This document shows, piece after piece, positions 20,248 through 31,551 of a DNA stretch of 36,405 nucleotides; position 1 is the stretch's first letter; the number at the start of each line of letters is the position of its first letter. The notes under the pieces were generated by a model, which had not been told where the DNA came from, made no database searches, and saw only the letters and a program-made list of their open reading frames with translations. A program made the translations under genes and the position numbers. This stretch comes from Isohypsibius dastychi (lineage: Eukaryota > Tardigrada > Eutardigrada > Parachela > Isohypsibiidae), in the NCBI GenBank assembly GCA_034696485.1, contig JAQIWT010000097.1:1-36405 (forward strand). Direction: 5' to 3'.

Positions 20248-21369
20248 TCATGCATACCGACGTATTATGTACATCAGTGTCATCTCACTAAGGTTCGAGC
20301 GGCGAATTATCCCCGAACGAAACACTGGGTCAGGTGCAATATGTTTTACATCGGCAGAGTGATCGAATAACCGTGAATCAAGTAAACCACAAAATTTAAT
20401 TTGTCCTTGACTGTTGCACATAAACAGCACTGGTACACTGGACGCGTCATGTTTGAAAAAGGTCAGACAGAGTTTCATACTTCGAACAACGGAAATGTCG
20501 GAATTGTAGTCATTACTCTCTTGTTTTTTCGCTGAGTTATTCGAATGACGATACATAATATGCGAAAAACTATCCACTCCGAATCGTGTAACATCGGCCT
20601 TGGCTCAAGTCGAGCAAGTCCGCCTGATACAAGGCTTCATACTGCCGAGGTGATAGTACTGTGCAAGGTGATGTTGAATCTGATTGCGTTGTCGTTGTTT
20701 CAAGGGTTTCCGTTGTACTTGTTGTAGAAGCTGCAGTTGTTGTCGTTGTCGTTGTCGTCGGCGCCATAGTTGTTCTTTTTCTGACTCGCCTTCTCACAGT
20801 AATGATCGGCTCGAATACTGGCTCATTTTCTCGATAAGGGAAATAAGAACCGGTGGAAAAGAACGGCACTGCTGGTGACTGATTAACTGGCTGATAACCG
20901 ACAGAATACATCGGCGGCAAAACACGCTGGTATCGGTTATACGGTTGGACAGCTTGATAATTCTGAAACCTGGAGTCACTGGGAGTGTCCTGTGTCCTGG
21001 CTGCCAACGTTTTCACAAGATTTGATGTGTCCGAGTTTTCCGATGGTTCGACTGAGCTTGATTTCAACCCCGGCTGATTCCCGAAATCGTTTGCGAGTCG
21101 AGGGTTTGCCTGCCCGTACCGACTTCTCGGATCGTTCGGAAACGGCTGTGCGTTAAAAAAACCCGGTCCTTGGCGATTCTGAAAAAAGTCTCCACCTCGC
21201 CGGGGTGCGCGACGTCCCTCCGGGTTTCCATTGTTGCGATTGGGTCTACCTATGAAAATAAAGGCTGTTTATTTCTGACTTTATAGCGTGATCGTACAAT
21301 ACCTGGGCCGCGCTGGCAGATAACGTCATCAAAACCTATTAGCATCAGCATCAACCAGAACTTTGCCAT
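20248..21369 (-). CDS. Threonine-rich secreted or surface protein, unknown family
   Basis: The model has exons 21369-21303, 21249-20593 and 20531-20248 (335 residues). A signal peptide (MAKFWLMLMLIGFDDVICQ) leads into an Arg/Asn/Pro-rich region, then a basic RRRVRKR patch. A mucin-like run of eight threonines with further Thr/Ser (coded partly by ACAACGACA-type repeats) comes next. The last part has several cysteines (KLCLTFF, FMCNSQGQ). The first intron is solid. The second uses a weak GTTACA donor and a CTCAG acceptor 61 nt away, and keeps frame. If it is not used, the protein ends at CYTIRSG (stop at 20570) and the downstream frame would be a separate or frameshifted piece. I do not recognise a domain; a cuticle or glycocalyx role is only a guess. 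Confidence 0.6.
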
Positions 21370-22442
21370 TCTGGCAGCATTCCACTGGCCGCTGGCCGAC
21401 TTTAGATTACAGCAAGAAACAGCCCGAAACTCGATGGCTAATGCTGAAAACGATGGTAAGAAGAAACAGGTGACTGTTTTCGTTTACGATGGCAGGTGTC
21501 TGTCTGACAAGAAAAGTAATTAATTCTTACGTTTACACGTGTCCTTTCCGGATGCATTATAAAGTTGAACAAACATTTCTAACAGCTCTTCTTTGTGTAT
21601 TAGTCAAAGAAGTTGTGACTGAAGCATAACGCCGTGGGCTTGAATTAATAATGATTCCTTATAAAGTATCTGAAGCACTTCGCTTGCATGCAGCCGTATT
21701 CTGCTAAGATTTCGAGTGAATGCAGCATGGTACTCAGGGCTTTTATATCTGTAATAACGGTATGCAAGCAGCGTCTGCGTCGAACCTGTTTCCCACGTTC
21801 CTCGAACGATCAATGGACCATCCCGCGTTCAGAACTCACCGGTTTTCATAGGCGCATTGGTTCACATTGCCAGTTGAATGCGCTAGAAGCCTGACTACAG
21901 AAAAAGGCAGGGTTGTGGATTGAGCGGAGCGAGTTCCCGGACATTTTTTGACTAAAGTCAAGGCAGACCTGTAAGGTCTTGAGAAGTATTTAGCTAATCC
22001 GCCCAAAAGCAGCTTTTTCCAATTGAGATCCGTCCATATTCGATGATTCCTCTTGAATCCCGGTCAATTTGGCGGTTTGCCGTGACCTTTGCACGGTCAA
22101 GCCAGCTGGACGCAGTTACCGATAAGTTAGTGCGTGGGTATCATATAAGCAAGAGGTAAACTTCTATCGACGCTCAAGTCTTTTGATTACAGTAGGGGCT
22201 CGCTCACTCACAGCTCCGTTGTGTTTTTGGACAATGGAGGAAAAAATACTTTTTTATGAGTTTCGCGGAAATCAAATGAGTGGTGATGCTCAAAGATACA
22301 TAGACCGCGTGAAATTTTATTTGCTTGTACATCTCCGACACAAGCGCTTAGCAATCCAAGCCAACTGTAGTATCTAAGCTGACTAGGTACATGGATTGGA
22401 AATGGAAATGATTGTGTTTTGTTTCACATTCGTTGTGGGATA
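21370..22442. other. Intergenic, nothing recognised
   Basis: This region lies between the end of the astacin gene and the start of the threonine-rich gene, both on the minus strand. Short open frames on both strands lack splice consistency or domain features. No RNA gene or repeat was recognised. Confidence 0.5.
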
Positions 22443-25400
22443 CTAACAGTTAACCTCATCACTTCCACCGGGACAATCCTTGCGGCCTATGAAAAGAGAA
22501 AGGATATAGGAATCTCGCCTTGGTAAAGACTCAAAAGTGTGCACATTTTCGGAAGAAGAAGAAAGCCGTTGTTTACCCTCACTTTGAAAAACCGACTATT
22601 TGTAGTGTAACGTTTAAAAAGTGCCGCTGTTTTGACATCGCAACACACTGGGCTTCTGATCCGTAAGATCGGTATTCTCAACTAAATCGGTCTTCTTACC
22701 ATCACACAAGGCACTCTTGCTGATGCATATTCTGCTGTCATGCAAGCACGATTGTTGGTAACTTGCACATTCCGACACTAAATAACGACAACAACTTGTT
22801 GAGAGAAATTGAACATCAAGCGAACTCAGTCCAATTCACCTTTCACGGCAATGTTGAAACCGGAGTAACCAAAAGACCCATCCGTGTCGAAAACCATAAT
22901 CTATGACACACCATTCGGAACACTGAATCGAAATCTCAGAACCTGCTGCGATTCACTTACCGTCTCACTTCCCGGGCTGCGGACAAGATAGGGTCCAGAA
23001 TTGTCACAGAACTTTGCGTAGGGCGTGTAGCTTTCATCGAAGAATTCTAGGTAGTCAGAGTCACATCCGTGCTCCAGTCGAAAAGAGTACGTAGTGAACT
23101 AAATCTTGAATTAACATATCTGAACGGTTTTCTGACTCCAAAAAAATCTACCTCAAGGGATTTGTCGTATGGTGCCACAATACGCAGTCCGCAGCGAATG
23201 TTGTTCGGGTAGACGTCCGGGTAGTTCGGTGAATACACCGTTAGACTCTCGTCGTTTGATAAATACAGAGTCTCAGGATGCTCACATACCGATACCCTGC
23301 GTTCTGTGTAACCACCTGTTGATGACGAGTGCAGCTGAGGCGAAGAAGTGGTCGAGCCGTAATCTTCAACGTAGACATCAAGATCGAAACTGATGTGTTC
23401 GTCAAAGCAGTTCACCAGGATTTGCTATAGAATTCAACAAAGAACAAAAAAGATGAACAGTCCTTTTTTGTTATCACTTGGGTGTCACTGTCAACGTACC
23501 ACAGTGGTAGCTGGGACTCTGACGTCATAGAGGTTCTCCTCACTGAATGTTGCATACACATGGGTCTTATTGAATGGGTCACGAATGACCAGTGAGCGGT
23601 CTGGGCAGAAACATGTTGAATTAACGCGGAAGCGCATAAATCGTAGCTGCAAAAACCGTGAGGGTCAGTGGGCTGAGATTTTGAAAATTGATTTTAGGCA
23701 AGGCTTGCTAATTTTGTTTAAATTTAACATTGAGAAAAGTTCAGCTTGCGAAAATTCGGCCACGTTCTTCTAGGTTAAATTATTTAACGTGAGTGCTCCT
23801 GTCATACATTTGGTCGTTTTTCTCACCAGTAGTCCTTTTCCTTCGATACCATACCCATTCACAACCCACGTGACAGGTATAGTGAATCCCTCGCTCGGAG
23901 TACCATAATCTTCAGAGCGGATGTTCAGGTAGGTGTTGTTGCTGTCAATCCGCAAGTTCCACCAGGCGGCTACAGGAACAGAACATTAATATATGGCTTA
24001 ATCCCGCACATTTTATTCCTATATACGAATATTTGTTTATTCTGTACACGACCTGTTTCTTCATAGTATCCAGTTGTTGTCGAAGACTCCGTATTTGAGC
24101 ACGGTGAACGAGTGGAAACAGTTGTGCCAATATCTTCAACGTAGATATTGAGACTGAAACGGATATGTTCATCGAAGCAGTTCACCGTGATTTCCTTCGA
24201 AAAGAATGAAGAGATATCCAATAATGGTAGTATTCGCTGCATATGATTCGGCAACGTACCACATCGGTAGTCTCAATTCTGACGTCATAAAGGTTCTCCT
24301 CGCTGAACAAAGCGTAGACATGTGTTGAGTTGAAAGGGTCGCGAATGACGAGCGAACGATTCGGGCAGTAGGAAGTAGAGTTGATATGGAAGTAATTAAA
24401 ACGTAGCTGCAAAGTACATTCTACTTCATCTAGATGTGAGAATGTTTTGTTTGTTGAGTTTGTTCTATTACCAGTAGGCCTTTTCCATCGATCCGGTCAC
24501 CGGTTACGCTCCAGGTGAACGCACCAGACCAACTCGAATTCGGTGGATAAAAATTGTCACTTATGATGGTCAGCTGCGTATCGATCGTCGCGTTCCAAAA
24601 TTTACCTTAAGAATGGACGTTTTTTTTCAGTTAAGAAGAGTCGTTCAGTTTGTTGTGAATTCATCACAAAACGTTATAGTAACGTGATGATACGTACCCT
24701 TTCCCGGGTACATCCGGTTGAGTTTTTGTATGTCTCCATCACTCAGACCAATTCGCTGACCAATTTCAATATCTTGCCCGCCAATCGGTCTAATGGTCCA
24801 CACTTGCTTGTCTAGTGCAAAGTCAAACTTTCCGTAGTGCGAAAGCGAATTGTAATCATATGGCACTCCAAACGACTCGATACCAGAATGGCTGTGTTTT
24901 TTGAAGTTCTGGTGCTTGTCTGCCAGAAAAAAAGCTCATGAATCACAGAATTCAGACTTCCAAAAATGGGTTTTGTTGGTCTGGTCAAGCCTGCTTTGAT
25001 TTTTCAAAAGAAACAACCACCCACCTTCATCAACGTTGCTCAAGTTGATCTCGACATAATCATCCCGGTCTGGTCTTGACTGTTCGTGCCAGAATCCTGG
25101 AAGAATATCAAAGCAGTTAAGCAACTGACAACACCTGCTCGCTTTCGTTCCTACCTGCAGCATGGAGCATTTCATGAACAATGATTCCAAAACTCATACA
25201 ATCTGAAAGCAGTTGTCATACATTGGTCATTGTCTTATTCATGACTGGCTCAATAACTCCTGGCCGACATAACATCGTTAAATTTTGCGCTACACTTCTA
25301 CCAGAAATTCTCTTGATAACAAAGCCCGCTTCTCATATTTCAGCATGAAGAGCGGGCGTGGATCTCCAGAGTTTCAGAGAGAAGTGGACTTCCACTGCTA

Positions 25401-26094
25401 CCATCAAGAACACAAGCAAACAGCGAATTCCCTTGCCAGCAACAGGCTCTGCCAGTGTGGTACAGTAGAACTGGTCTCCAGAAATTCAGTGTTGTTTGTG
25501 CTTACAGGTCTCGTTGGGGTTGTTGCTCGTCTGCAGGTTCAATTCCTGCTGTCCACCTTGCCGTCCAACATAGCTCCAACATCTGCAGATGAAATCCAGA
25601 TCATATTTATCGTTCGTGAAAAACGCACCTTACCCGTTTGCGTATCGTGTGATCCGAACGTAGTCAGTCTCATTTCTGCGCTCGACCATTGTGAATCCGT
25701 TGGTCACACGGCCGAACTCTGCTATACCTCTTTTGATCAAGGCTTCCTGTTTCTCACCTGTGAAGAGTTGATTGACTAATCAACTGGAATTTTTTTTCGA
25801 AACTTACTGAACCCATCGGAAATGGTGTAGTACATGATTCCTCCTGGCCACCGAGTGTTGAGATTAGCAACGCCATTCCTCGTAAATAATTCGTCAATCG
25901 ACAGCTGCAAGGGATTACAATCGTTGGCAATTTGGGATCCACAAAGAGAAATACCCTACCTGATCAGCCGGAATATCTTTTGGTATCTTTATACCAGCAA
26001 TATCACCTTCGAACAACTCAAGGTCACTCAATGGGGCACCTAGCACACATTGAGCCAGGACGACTGCAAAAACTCTCGAAATCATTCTTGTCAT
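22443..26094 (-). CDS. Astacin metalloprotease with duplicated novel module, CUB and LDLa domains
   Basis: Seventeen exons in phase (26094-25960, 25904-25808, 25757-25634, 25582-25506, 25202-25155, 25096-25025, 24919-24698, 24605-24472, 24406-24260, 24194-24053, 23969-23827, 23646-23500, 23424-23152, 23098-22961, 22900-22840, 22777-22700 and 22486-22443) encode 693 residues. A signal peptide and short propeptide precede an M12A catalytic domain (about 78-258). The zinc site HEMLHAAGFWHEQSR is complete (His154, Glu155, His158, His164), as is the SHY tyrosine (213). The Met-turn reads SLSHY, with Ser211 for the usual Met. One of the two conserved disulfides is absent: Gly replaces Cys at VTNGFTMVERR, and the LNRMYPGKG end lacks its Cys. 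Residues 259-540 hold two tandem copies of a module (GKGLL..RF, RSLVIRDPFN, VNCFDEHI). A CUB domain (543-653, SPNYPDVYP) and an LDLa repeat (654-693, CPGGSDEVNC) follow. It is likely a secreted protease acting in matrix, moulting or digestion. Confidence 0.9.
25203..25505 (-). other. 303-nt intron of the astacin gene
   Basis: This intron sits just before the exon that carries the HExxH motif. It is the longest in the gene. An open frame runs antisense through it but has no supporting feature. Confidence 0.55.
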
Positions 26095-26780
26095 TGGAAT
26101 TTCGACGAGAGATCAATCAAACAAGCAAACTTCTGACAATTGCATTTCGTTTTAATGTTTGGTTAACCGTGAACATTTAAGAATCGTTTCTATACTCATG
26201 CAGATAGTCTAATCTGTTCGGTACTGTGGTCATGATAGTAATATACAGGCATCACATTATAAGTCTAGCAGATAAAACTTCATTTCATCAAATAGTCATC
26301 GAAGATTTCATGGATTATGAATTTTTCCTGAACAATCACCACTTGTTGAAACAGTGAGGTTTTGCTCTAGATTGATACCTGGATGGTCGGTCTGACGTAG
26401 TCGTGTGAATCACAGATTACAGATCGTCAGCGCCAGATTAAATGATTCAGAAAAGGTTAGAGAGCCACAAGCTCCCTACTTTACTGTGGGTTTTTATATG
26501 ATCTACTCTATCGTCCTGCTTAATCAAAAAGAAAATACTTTTGTCAAGCAAGAAACTCACGGGTGACCTTAAGCGTGTTTGTATTTAAGGAGTCGGTAAG
26601 CGATCCACGGATGATAGGTCTTGTAACTTTCTCAAAAGTTTGAATACTTTGCTCTTGGGACCGACTGGGTATTGATTTCCTATTATCAACCAAGAGCTTT
26701 CCAAAAGCGCTAAGTTGCGGAAAACAGAGCATGTCATTTTGGTTCCGAGAAGACGTTGCTCCTGGCATTTTGCTTAGAAA

Positions 26781-26805
26781 AGGGCTTTTCGGTCAGAAAA
26801 GCCCT
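26781..26805. repeat. Perfect 10-bp-stem hairpin
   Basis: AGGGCTTTTC and GAAAAGCCCT are separated by five bases (GGTCA). No flanking T-run or gene end explains it as a terminator. Confidence 0.5.
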
Positions 26806-27000
26806 CAGTTCCTTTTTAGAACAACTATGCTTCCAATAATCTTGACAGTCCGAACCCGGATATACGACGCCCTCACGTATACGGGAGTGATATCTCGAAC
26901 TGTGAGTCACAAATCCAAACACACTCGCAAAATAGCTCGGTTGTATCGGTCATCAAATCCGTGAAAAGAGAGCACTTGTGCGCGATAGGAAACACACGAC

Positions 27001-27017
27001 CTTATCACCCAGATAAG
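27001..27017. promoter_or_regulatory. Inverted pair of GATA sites
   Basis: CTTATC, five bases, then GATAAG form a symmetric pair about 110 bp upstream of the tetraspanin start. GATA sites of this form drive intestinal or epidermal genes in nematodes; activity here is inferred from position. Confidence 0.4.
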
Positions 27018-27127
27018 GCGTGTAAATATATCGCACCACGTTTCTTCTCGCCATCATTATTCAGAAATCTGCGTGTTTACGTATTCCAAAATCCTCTTTT
27101 TCAACTTGAAAAACAACCTCACGAAAA

Positions 27128-28209
27128 ATGTTCACTTTCGGGGAGAAATGCGTGAAGTACTTAATGTTCGTTTTCAACCTTATTTTCGTGGTAAGTTCTA
27201 GTGATCCAAGAATCGTTGATTTTCTTGAATCAGTGTTTTTTCGGTAGATCTGCGCGATTGGATTAATGGTCGCTGGTGGTATTGCGCAGTCGCACTATGA
27301 TTACTATTCCGTAGTGCTGAACAACACCACCGTGTCCGGACCTGCCTTGATCATCACAGTAGGAGTGTTCCTTTTTATCATCTCCTTCTTGGGATGCTGC
27401 GGCGCGGCGAAGGAGAGCTACGGAATGCTCATGGCCGTATGTTATCTACTTCTCACTGAATTTCAGCGAACCGAGCTCCCTTGGTTATTGTGACCTTTTG
27501 TTATTTTGCAGTATTCGGTTTTAGTCGGAATTATTCTCATTTTACAAATGGCTGGCGGTATTGCAGCACTCGCCCAGAAGAGCAACGTCAGTCGGAACGG
27601 ACAGAGTTTGAATTGATGTAAAAGTCAAATCAGCTTTGTATTTCAGATCGAAGAAAAAATAAAACCGGATTTGGAAATGTTCGTCGGGAATTACCACAAT
27701 CAAACTAACAAGGAAATCAACAATGTCATCGATTTTCTCCAAAGCTTTGTGAGTATTCATCAAAGTTGGGATCGTTGAACCTGATCTCCACATTCAACAA
27801 ACATGACGTTTGAAAACATTTTTGCAGGAGCTTTGCTGTGGCGCGAATGATTTCCGTGATTACAAAGAACTCATCGGCAACACAAACTCCACCATTCCCG
27901 CGAGTTGTTGCCGAGATCCAGATCAAAAGTGTGCCAGGACCACAGACGATCTGAAAAATTGTTCGCTTGCTGATGATGGGGCAAAAGATTGCCCAATCCA
28001 TACGAAAGGATGCAAGGACGAAATGACAAATATTCTGGCAACCGCCATTGAAGCTGCTGGAGGTGCGGCGATTGGATTAGCTTTTGTTGAGGTGAGTTGT
28101 CATTTCATCCACCGGTAATCTTGTCATGACCACACCTTTGTGCTTTTAGCTTGTTGGAGTGATACTGGCGTGCTTTTTGGCCAGAAGGATCAAGAACGGC
28201 TTTGCGTGA
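27128..28209 (+). CDS. Tetraspanin
   Basis: Six exons (27128-27190, 27248-27436, 27512-27586, 27647-27748, 27828-28091 and 28150-28209) all break at phase 0 and encode 250 residues. Four membrane helices are visible: YLMFVFNLIFVICAIGLMVAG, ALIITVGVFLFIISFLG, YSVLVGIILILQMAGGIAAL and a C-terminal helix (AAIGLAFVELVGVILACFLA). The large loop has the diagnostic CCG motif (ELCCGANDF, Cys146-147), then PASCC, and further cysteines (QKCART, KNCSLA, KDCPIH, KGCKDE). Intracellular cysteines next to helices (GCCGAAK) fit palmitoylation. The tail is very short (RRIKNGFA). Tetraspanins organise membrane microdomains and partner proteins. The protein resembles the CD63/CD9 group, but subfamily cannot be fixed here. 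Confidence 0.93.
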
Positions 28210-29261
28210 ACATGGATTTCCTTGGCAGTAGTGTTTGCGTCCTCAAGTAAATTAATATCTTCGAGAAATTGATCAACAAAACGTGTCAACAGAGGTTTCC
28301 CAGGATTTACGATAATTAAACTGAGTGCCATTAAACTTTTTCTGGGCACCCTTTCGCGAAAACGCTCCTTCCTCCATCAGTCAGAGTCAAATATGCCTGA
28401 GTGTCATGATGCGGGCGAATGTCCTTAGCGATCATTCTGCCACCTCGCAGCCTCCGTGGAACCTTCAATTTATACCAACAGACATAAGCTCAACATTTTA
28501 CTCAATGAGCAAGATATTCATCTACATACATCTTTGTCAGCGCCAAGTGACGCTGAACGCTCAACAGCGAAGCTTGTCGAAAGGGACAACAGAGAATAGT
28601 GCGAGTGCAGGGCAGAGTGTTGAAGCCCGGAAATTGTGTCGGCCCAACGTGATTGTTTCATTATAAAAGTGCAAAAAAGATGCAAAATTCCAGAGACCAA
28701 ATGCATAGTGAGAGTAAAGAGTACTCGTTATTCTCACTCTGCCAAATGCCAGAAACTACCCAAAACGCAATGCGTGAGTTTTCGTGTGCAAGTCCATCTG
28801 GAAATCTGATTGTAACGGTTTTTCAAAATCGGAATATCTGACAGCTCGCTGAACTTGAACGAGATGATTTTGCACCACAAAAAATCAATTTTTTTTTCGA
28901 CGAAGAAAATGTGTTTGAAACTGAGGGCTCGTATCAGGACTAATAAAAACTTCCCGACGGAAACATAATGACAGCAAACTGAAGTTCGTATGAATCCTAG
29001 AACACAAGTGTTTCTACCAAAAACCAAAACCCACCATGGCGACTTTTCTTTGCATTTAAGATTTCCAGCCACAGCATCAATGGAAAATTCTCACGAAAAG
29101 AAGCGTGAAATTAAACACGATAGCATGTTTCGGTCCAATAAAAGAATAACTACAGAACGAATGCAGGAAGTCTTTGTGGATGTATTATGGCATCGGAACC
29201 ATATTGCAGGAGTCTCCGCCAACGGGTTGAGTTTTCTCTTTTCTTAGCTGGAACCTGGCGT
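28210..29261. other. Intergenic between convergent genes, nothing recognised
   Basis: This gap lies between the ends of the tetraspanin gene (plus) and the cysteine-containing secreted gene (minus). Open frames of 60-113 codons occur on both strands, including one near 28990-29247, but none has splice or domain support. Confidence 0.5.
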
Positions 29262-30025
29262 TCAGCAGCCTTCATCTCCTTCTCCACCATTGTACTAAAG
29301 AAAAGAAAAGCCAAGTAAAATGAAATTTTTGCACACGATCAGGGAATTTACTTACAACAATGTTGCTTGTGCCGGTGCTTGTGGCTCCTTGACTATCAGT
29401 ACATGTGATCCTGTAGTCAATACCGGTAACGCTCGAAAGATTGTTAGGTTCTGCTGTCACAGTTCCGTTCAGTCGGTTCACCATCAGGTTCAAATTTGTA
29501 GTGCTAGTTTTTAAATAGGTACACGTCACTGGTAGAGCCGCGTTATTGAACTTTCAAAGAAACAAAAACACAAATATGCCTCAAAAAAGTCACACGCACG
29601 AAACGCAGACGAATGGGTCAAGATTGGTTCGATGTCCTTCGAATACTCACAATAATCCTGAAAGTGTTGCGGGACAGATCAGTCAGCCCTAGCGAGTCCA
29701 GGCAATACAGACCCAACGCCGGAACGGTTATCGTGAACACTGGTGTTTGACAGAATGTTCTTGTTGCCCTGTCCGGGACCGCCTTGCCAATACAAGAGCA
29801 CTTGTTGTTGATGCACCAGGAATTACTCCCGGTTTTACATGGCACAGTCAACCGGCTGGTATTTGTCAATCGACACGCACAGTTTAATGAATTAAACCTC
29901 GTCAACGGCGAACAACCGGTCTTTACATCCGAGAAGTAACTTTTGCCTCTTACTCCCATCCCTTCAGTTACAGAAGCCATAAAGACGGTGCACGAGAGCA
30001 GTAAAAATAAGACGAAATGCAACAT
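29262..30025 (-). CDS. Secreted cysteine-containing protein, unknown family
   Basis: Three exons (30025-29651, 29550-29356 and 29294-29262) join in phase 0, giving 200 residues. Residues 1-22 are a signal peptide (MLHFVLFLLLSCTVFMASVT). The next ~105 residues contain closely spaced cysteines (NCACRL, VPCKTG, SWCINNKCSC, FCQTP, YCLDS), suggesting a disulfide-knit domain. The second half (residues 126-190) is Thr/Asn-rich with two cysteines and potential N-glycosylation sites. It reads like a beta-rich domain (VTCTYLKTSTTNLNL, DYRITCTDSQGATSTG) and could be immunoglobulin-like. The protein ends GEGDEGC. I recognise no named domain. It is probably extracellular. Confidence 0.7.
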
Positions 30026-30851
30026 GATAGCAGTTATCTAAAAACAAAAAACAAAAACTGCAGATGATGTACCTAATGAAAGCTCGGCTGATAAACGTCT
30101 CTGTATGATAAATAACTATGCCAACAGCATTCGAATAGCTGGTGGTGAGAGTCCGATGCTGAAAGATAGTGATCACTCTTTTGTGAGTTCCAACTATTCG
30201 GGCAGGTTGGACTATCTATCGTCATCTGTATTGATTATAGGGTGTCTAGTGACGGCGGATGTATTGTTTCAATCTTTCGTTTCTAACCAAATCAACAAAC
30301 GGTGGCGTCACTTTGGTTGTGTCACCTTCAATCCAAATATTTAAAAAAACAAAACAGAAAAGGCCATGTTTGAAGATTGTTGTCTCGAGAATTATTCACA
30401 TAAATAAATGAGAAGAATCATCGCCAAATCGACAAAGAATAAGCCATACTTCCTGGTTCCGACTCTGATTGTGGATTGTAAAATATCAGCAGAACTCCCG
30501 CGCTTTTTATGAGTTATATACGGTTGCCTATTGCAAGGTCGAAGAGACTTTGCAGCTCAACTTCTGTCAGTACAAATTCTGTTTTTTACCTTTGGACCAC
30601 TGCGAACGAAGCCCATAATTCTCAGGAAAGTCTTTCAACCAATTGAATGGCAGAGAACAAGCCTGCATGGAAGAATGATGGTAATGCCACTGACCAGCAT
30701 CCAACCACACATGAGAGACTCATTCTCGTGCTCTTTCTCTTTCAAACGAGTTTTCTCGTGTTTTTTCGTGTTCGGTGATCGATATCGTGACTTTGAAAAA
30801 AACTCAACTGGGAGAAGACCTTTTCAGCCTGTCTCCGCCTTTGGGTTCGTG
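30026..30851. other. Intergenic, nothing recognised
   Basis: This region lies upstream of the secreted minus-strand gene and the doubtful small plus-strand gene. The longest frame (30531-31001) crosses a better-supported exon in another frame and shows no domain. Confidence 0.45.
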
Positions 30852-31119
30852 ATGAAGGCCAGCAGCAGTTCCACCAACTGTGTCTCCATGCTGGTTTTGT
30901 TGGCTCAGGTTGTCAAGCTCTTCATGCACCATCTCGACGCTAGAAGTAAGTCGGCATGTTTGAGATTTAAAATTCCGGTGAAGAACCAGTATAATACTTG
31001 AATATTTCATTGTATTCTAGGCTGTGGCCAAACCGTGAGCATCTGCCCGGAATTTTCAGCGAAAGCGCTTCCGTCTTTGTATTCAGTGGTGGAGGTCAAT
31101 GTGTCAAAAACTGCGAGGG
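30852..31119 (+). CDS. Doubtful small secreted protein
   Basis: Two exons (30852-30945 and 31021-31119) can be joined in phase 1 to give about 64 residues. The start resembles a signal peptide (MKASSSSTNCVSMLVLLAQ). The first exon is 94 nt and ends in phase 1, as in the helical gene at 33220. There is no recognisable domain and few cysteines. A minus-strand exon (HEELDNLSQQNQHGD, acceptor near 30946) competes for the same DNA and is equally plausible. It may be a relic of the neighbouring helical family. Confidence 0.22.
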
Positions 31120-31551
31120 ACGCATGAGAATATTACAGGAAAAAGGCATTCTATAAGTCGGATGATCATTTCTGTGATCAAAATCTTCGCTAAAATGAAT
31201 TCTTTTCCCACGCATGAGAGAAGCCCAATCTCTCCTTTTTAACACTCCTTTTCGATATGATAATTTAAGCAAACCTGTTAGCGCCTGTTGCTTGAATAAA
31301 AGTTGTATTTCAAAAGGTCATCTGAACAGAATTACTGAGAACACAATCATACACATGGGCCTGTTGTTCTGCACATGCTCTGGCTTATCTTCTTCTCCCT
31401 GTGGTACCATTCAAAGTCCTTATCAAGTTCTGCGCAAATTTGATTAAGCGAAAGAATGGCATTGTTCGTTACTTGCAGCAAATTTGTTCAAATTCAATAC
31501 AAAGTACTCCTCGAAAACCGTCACACTGTATAACAAGAAAGAACCTACAAA
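31120..31551. other. Upstream region of the first helical paralogue, nothing recognised
   Basis: No supported exon, repeat or RNA gene. It should contain the promoter of the gene at 31552. Confidence 0.45.

Larger units (their letters stand above)
26095..27127. other. Divergent intergenic region, astacin / tetraspanin
   Basis: The two flanking genes point away from each other, so both promoters lie here. Seen in it are a 10-bp-stem hairpin (26781-26805) and an inverted GATA pair (27001-27017). Open frames near 26544-26768 and 26731-26964 on opposite strands overlap each other and show no domain, so I do not call them genes. Confidence 0.5.

Noticed and set aside
22901-22960. Apparent in-frame TAG in the CUB domain of the astacin
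   Set aside because: The stretch is a normal 60-nt intron (GTAAGT...CATAG) in phase 0; skipping it restores a continuous CUB.
25285-25779. Plus-strand frame of 164 codons
   Set aside because: It runs antisense through astacin exons 3 and 4 and their introns; the minus strand carries clear catalytic-domain motifs.
26544-26768. Minus-strand frame upstream of the astacin
   Set aside because: No in-phase splice to the astacin start and no domain; an opposite-strand frame overlaps its end.
30531-31001. Plus-strand frame of 156 codons
   Set aside because: Low-complexity Phe/Ser-rich translation without a signal or domain, and no splice support.
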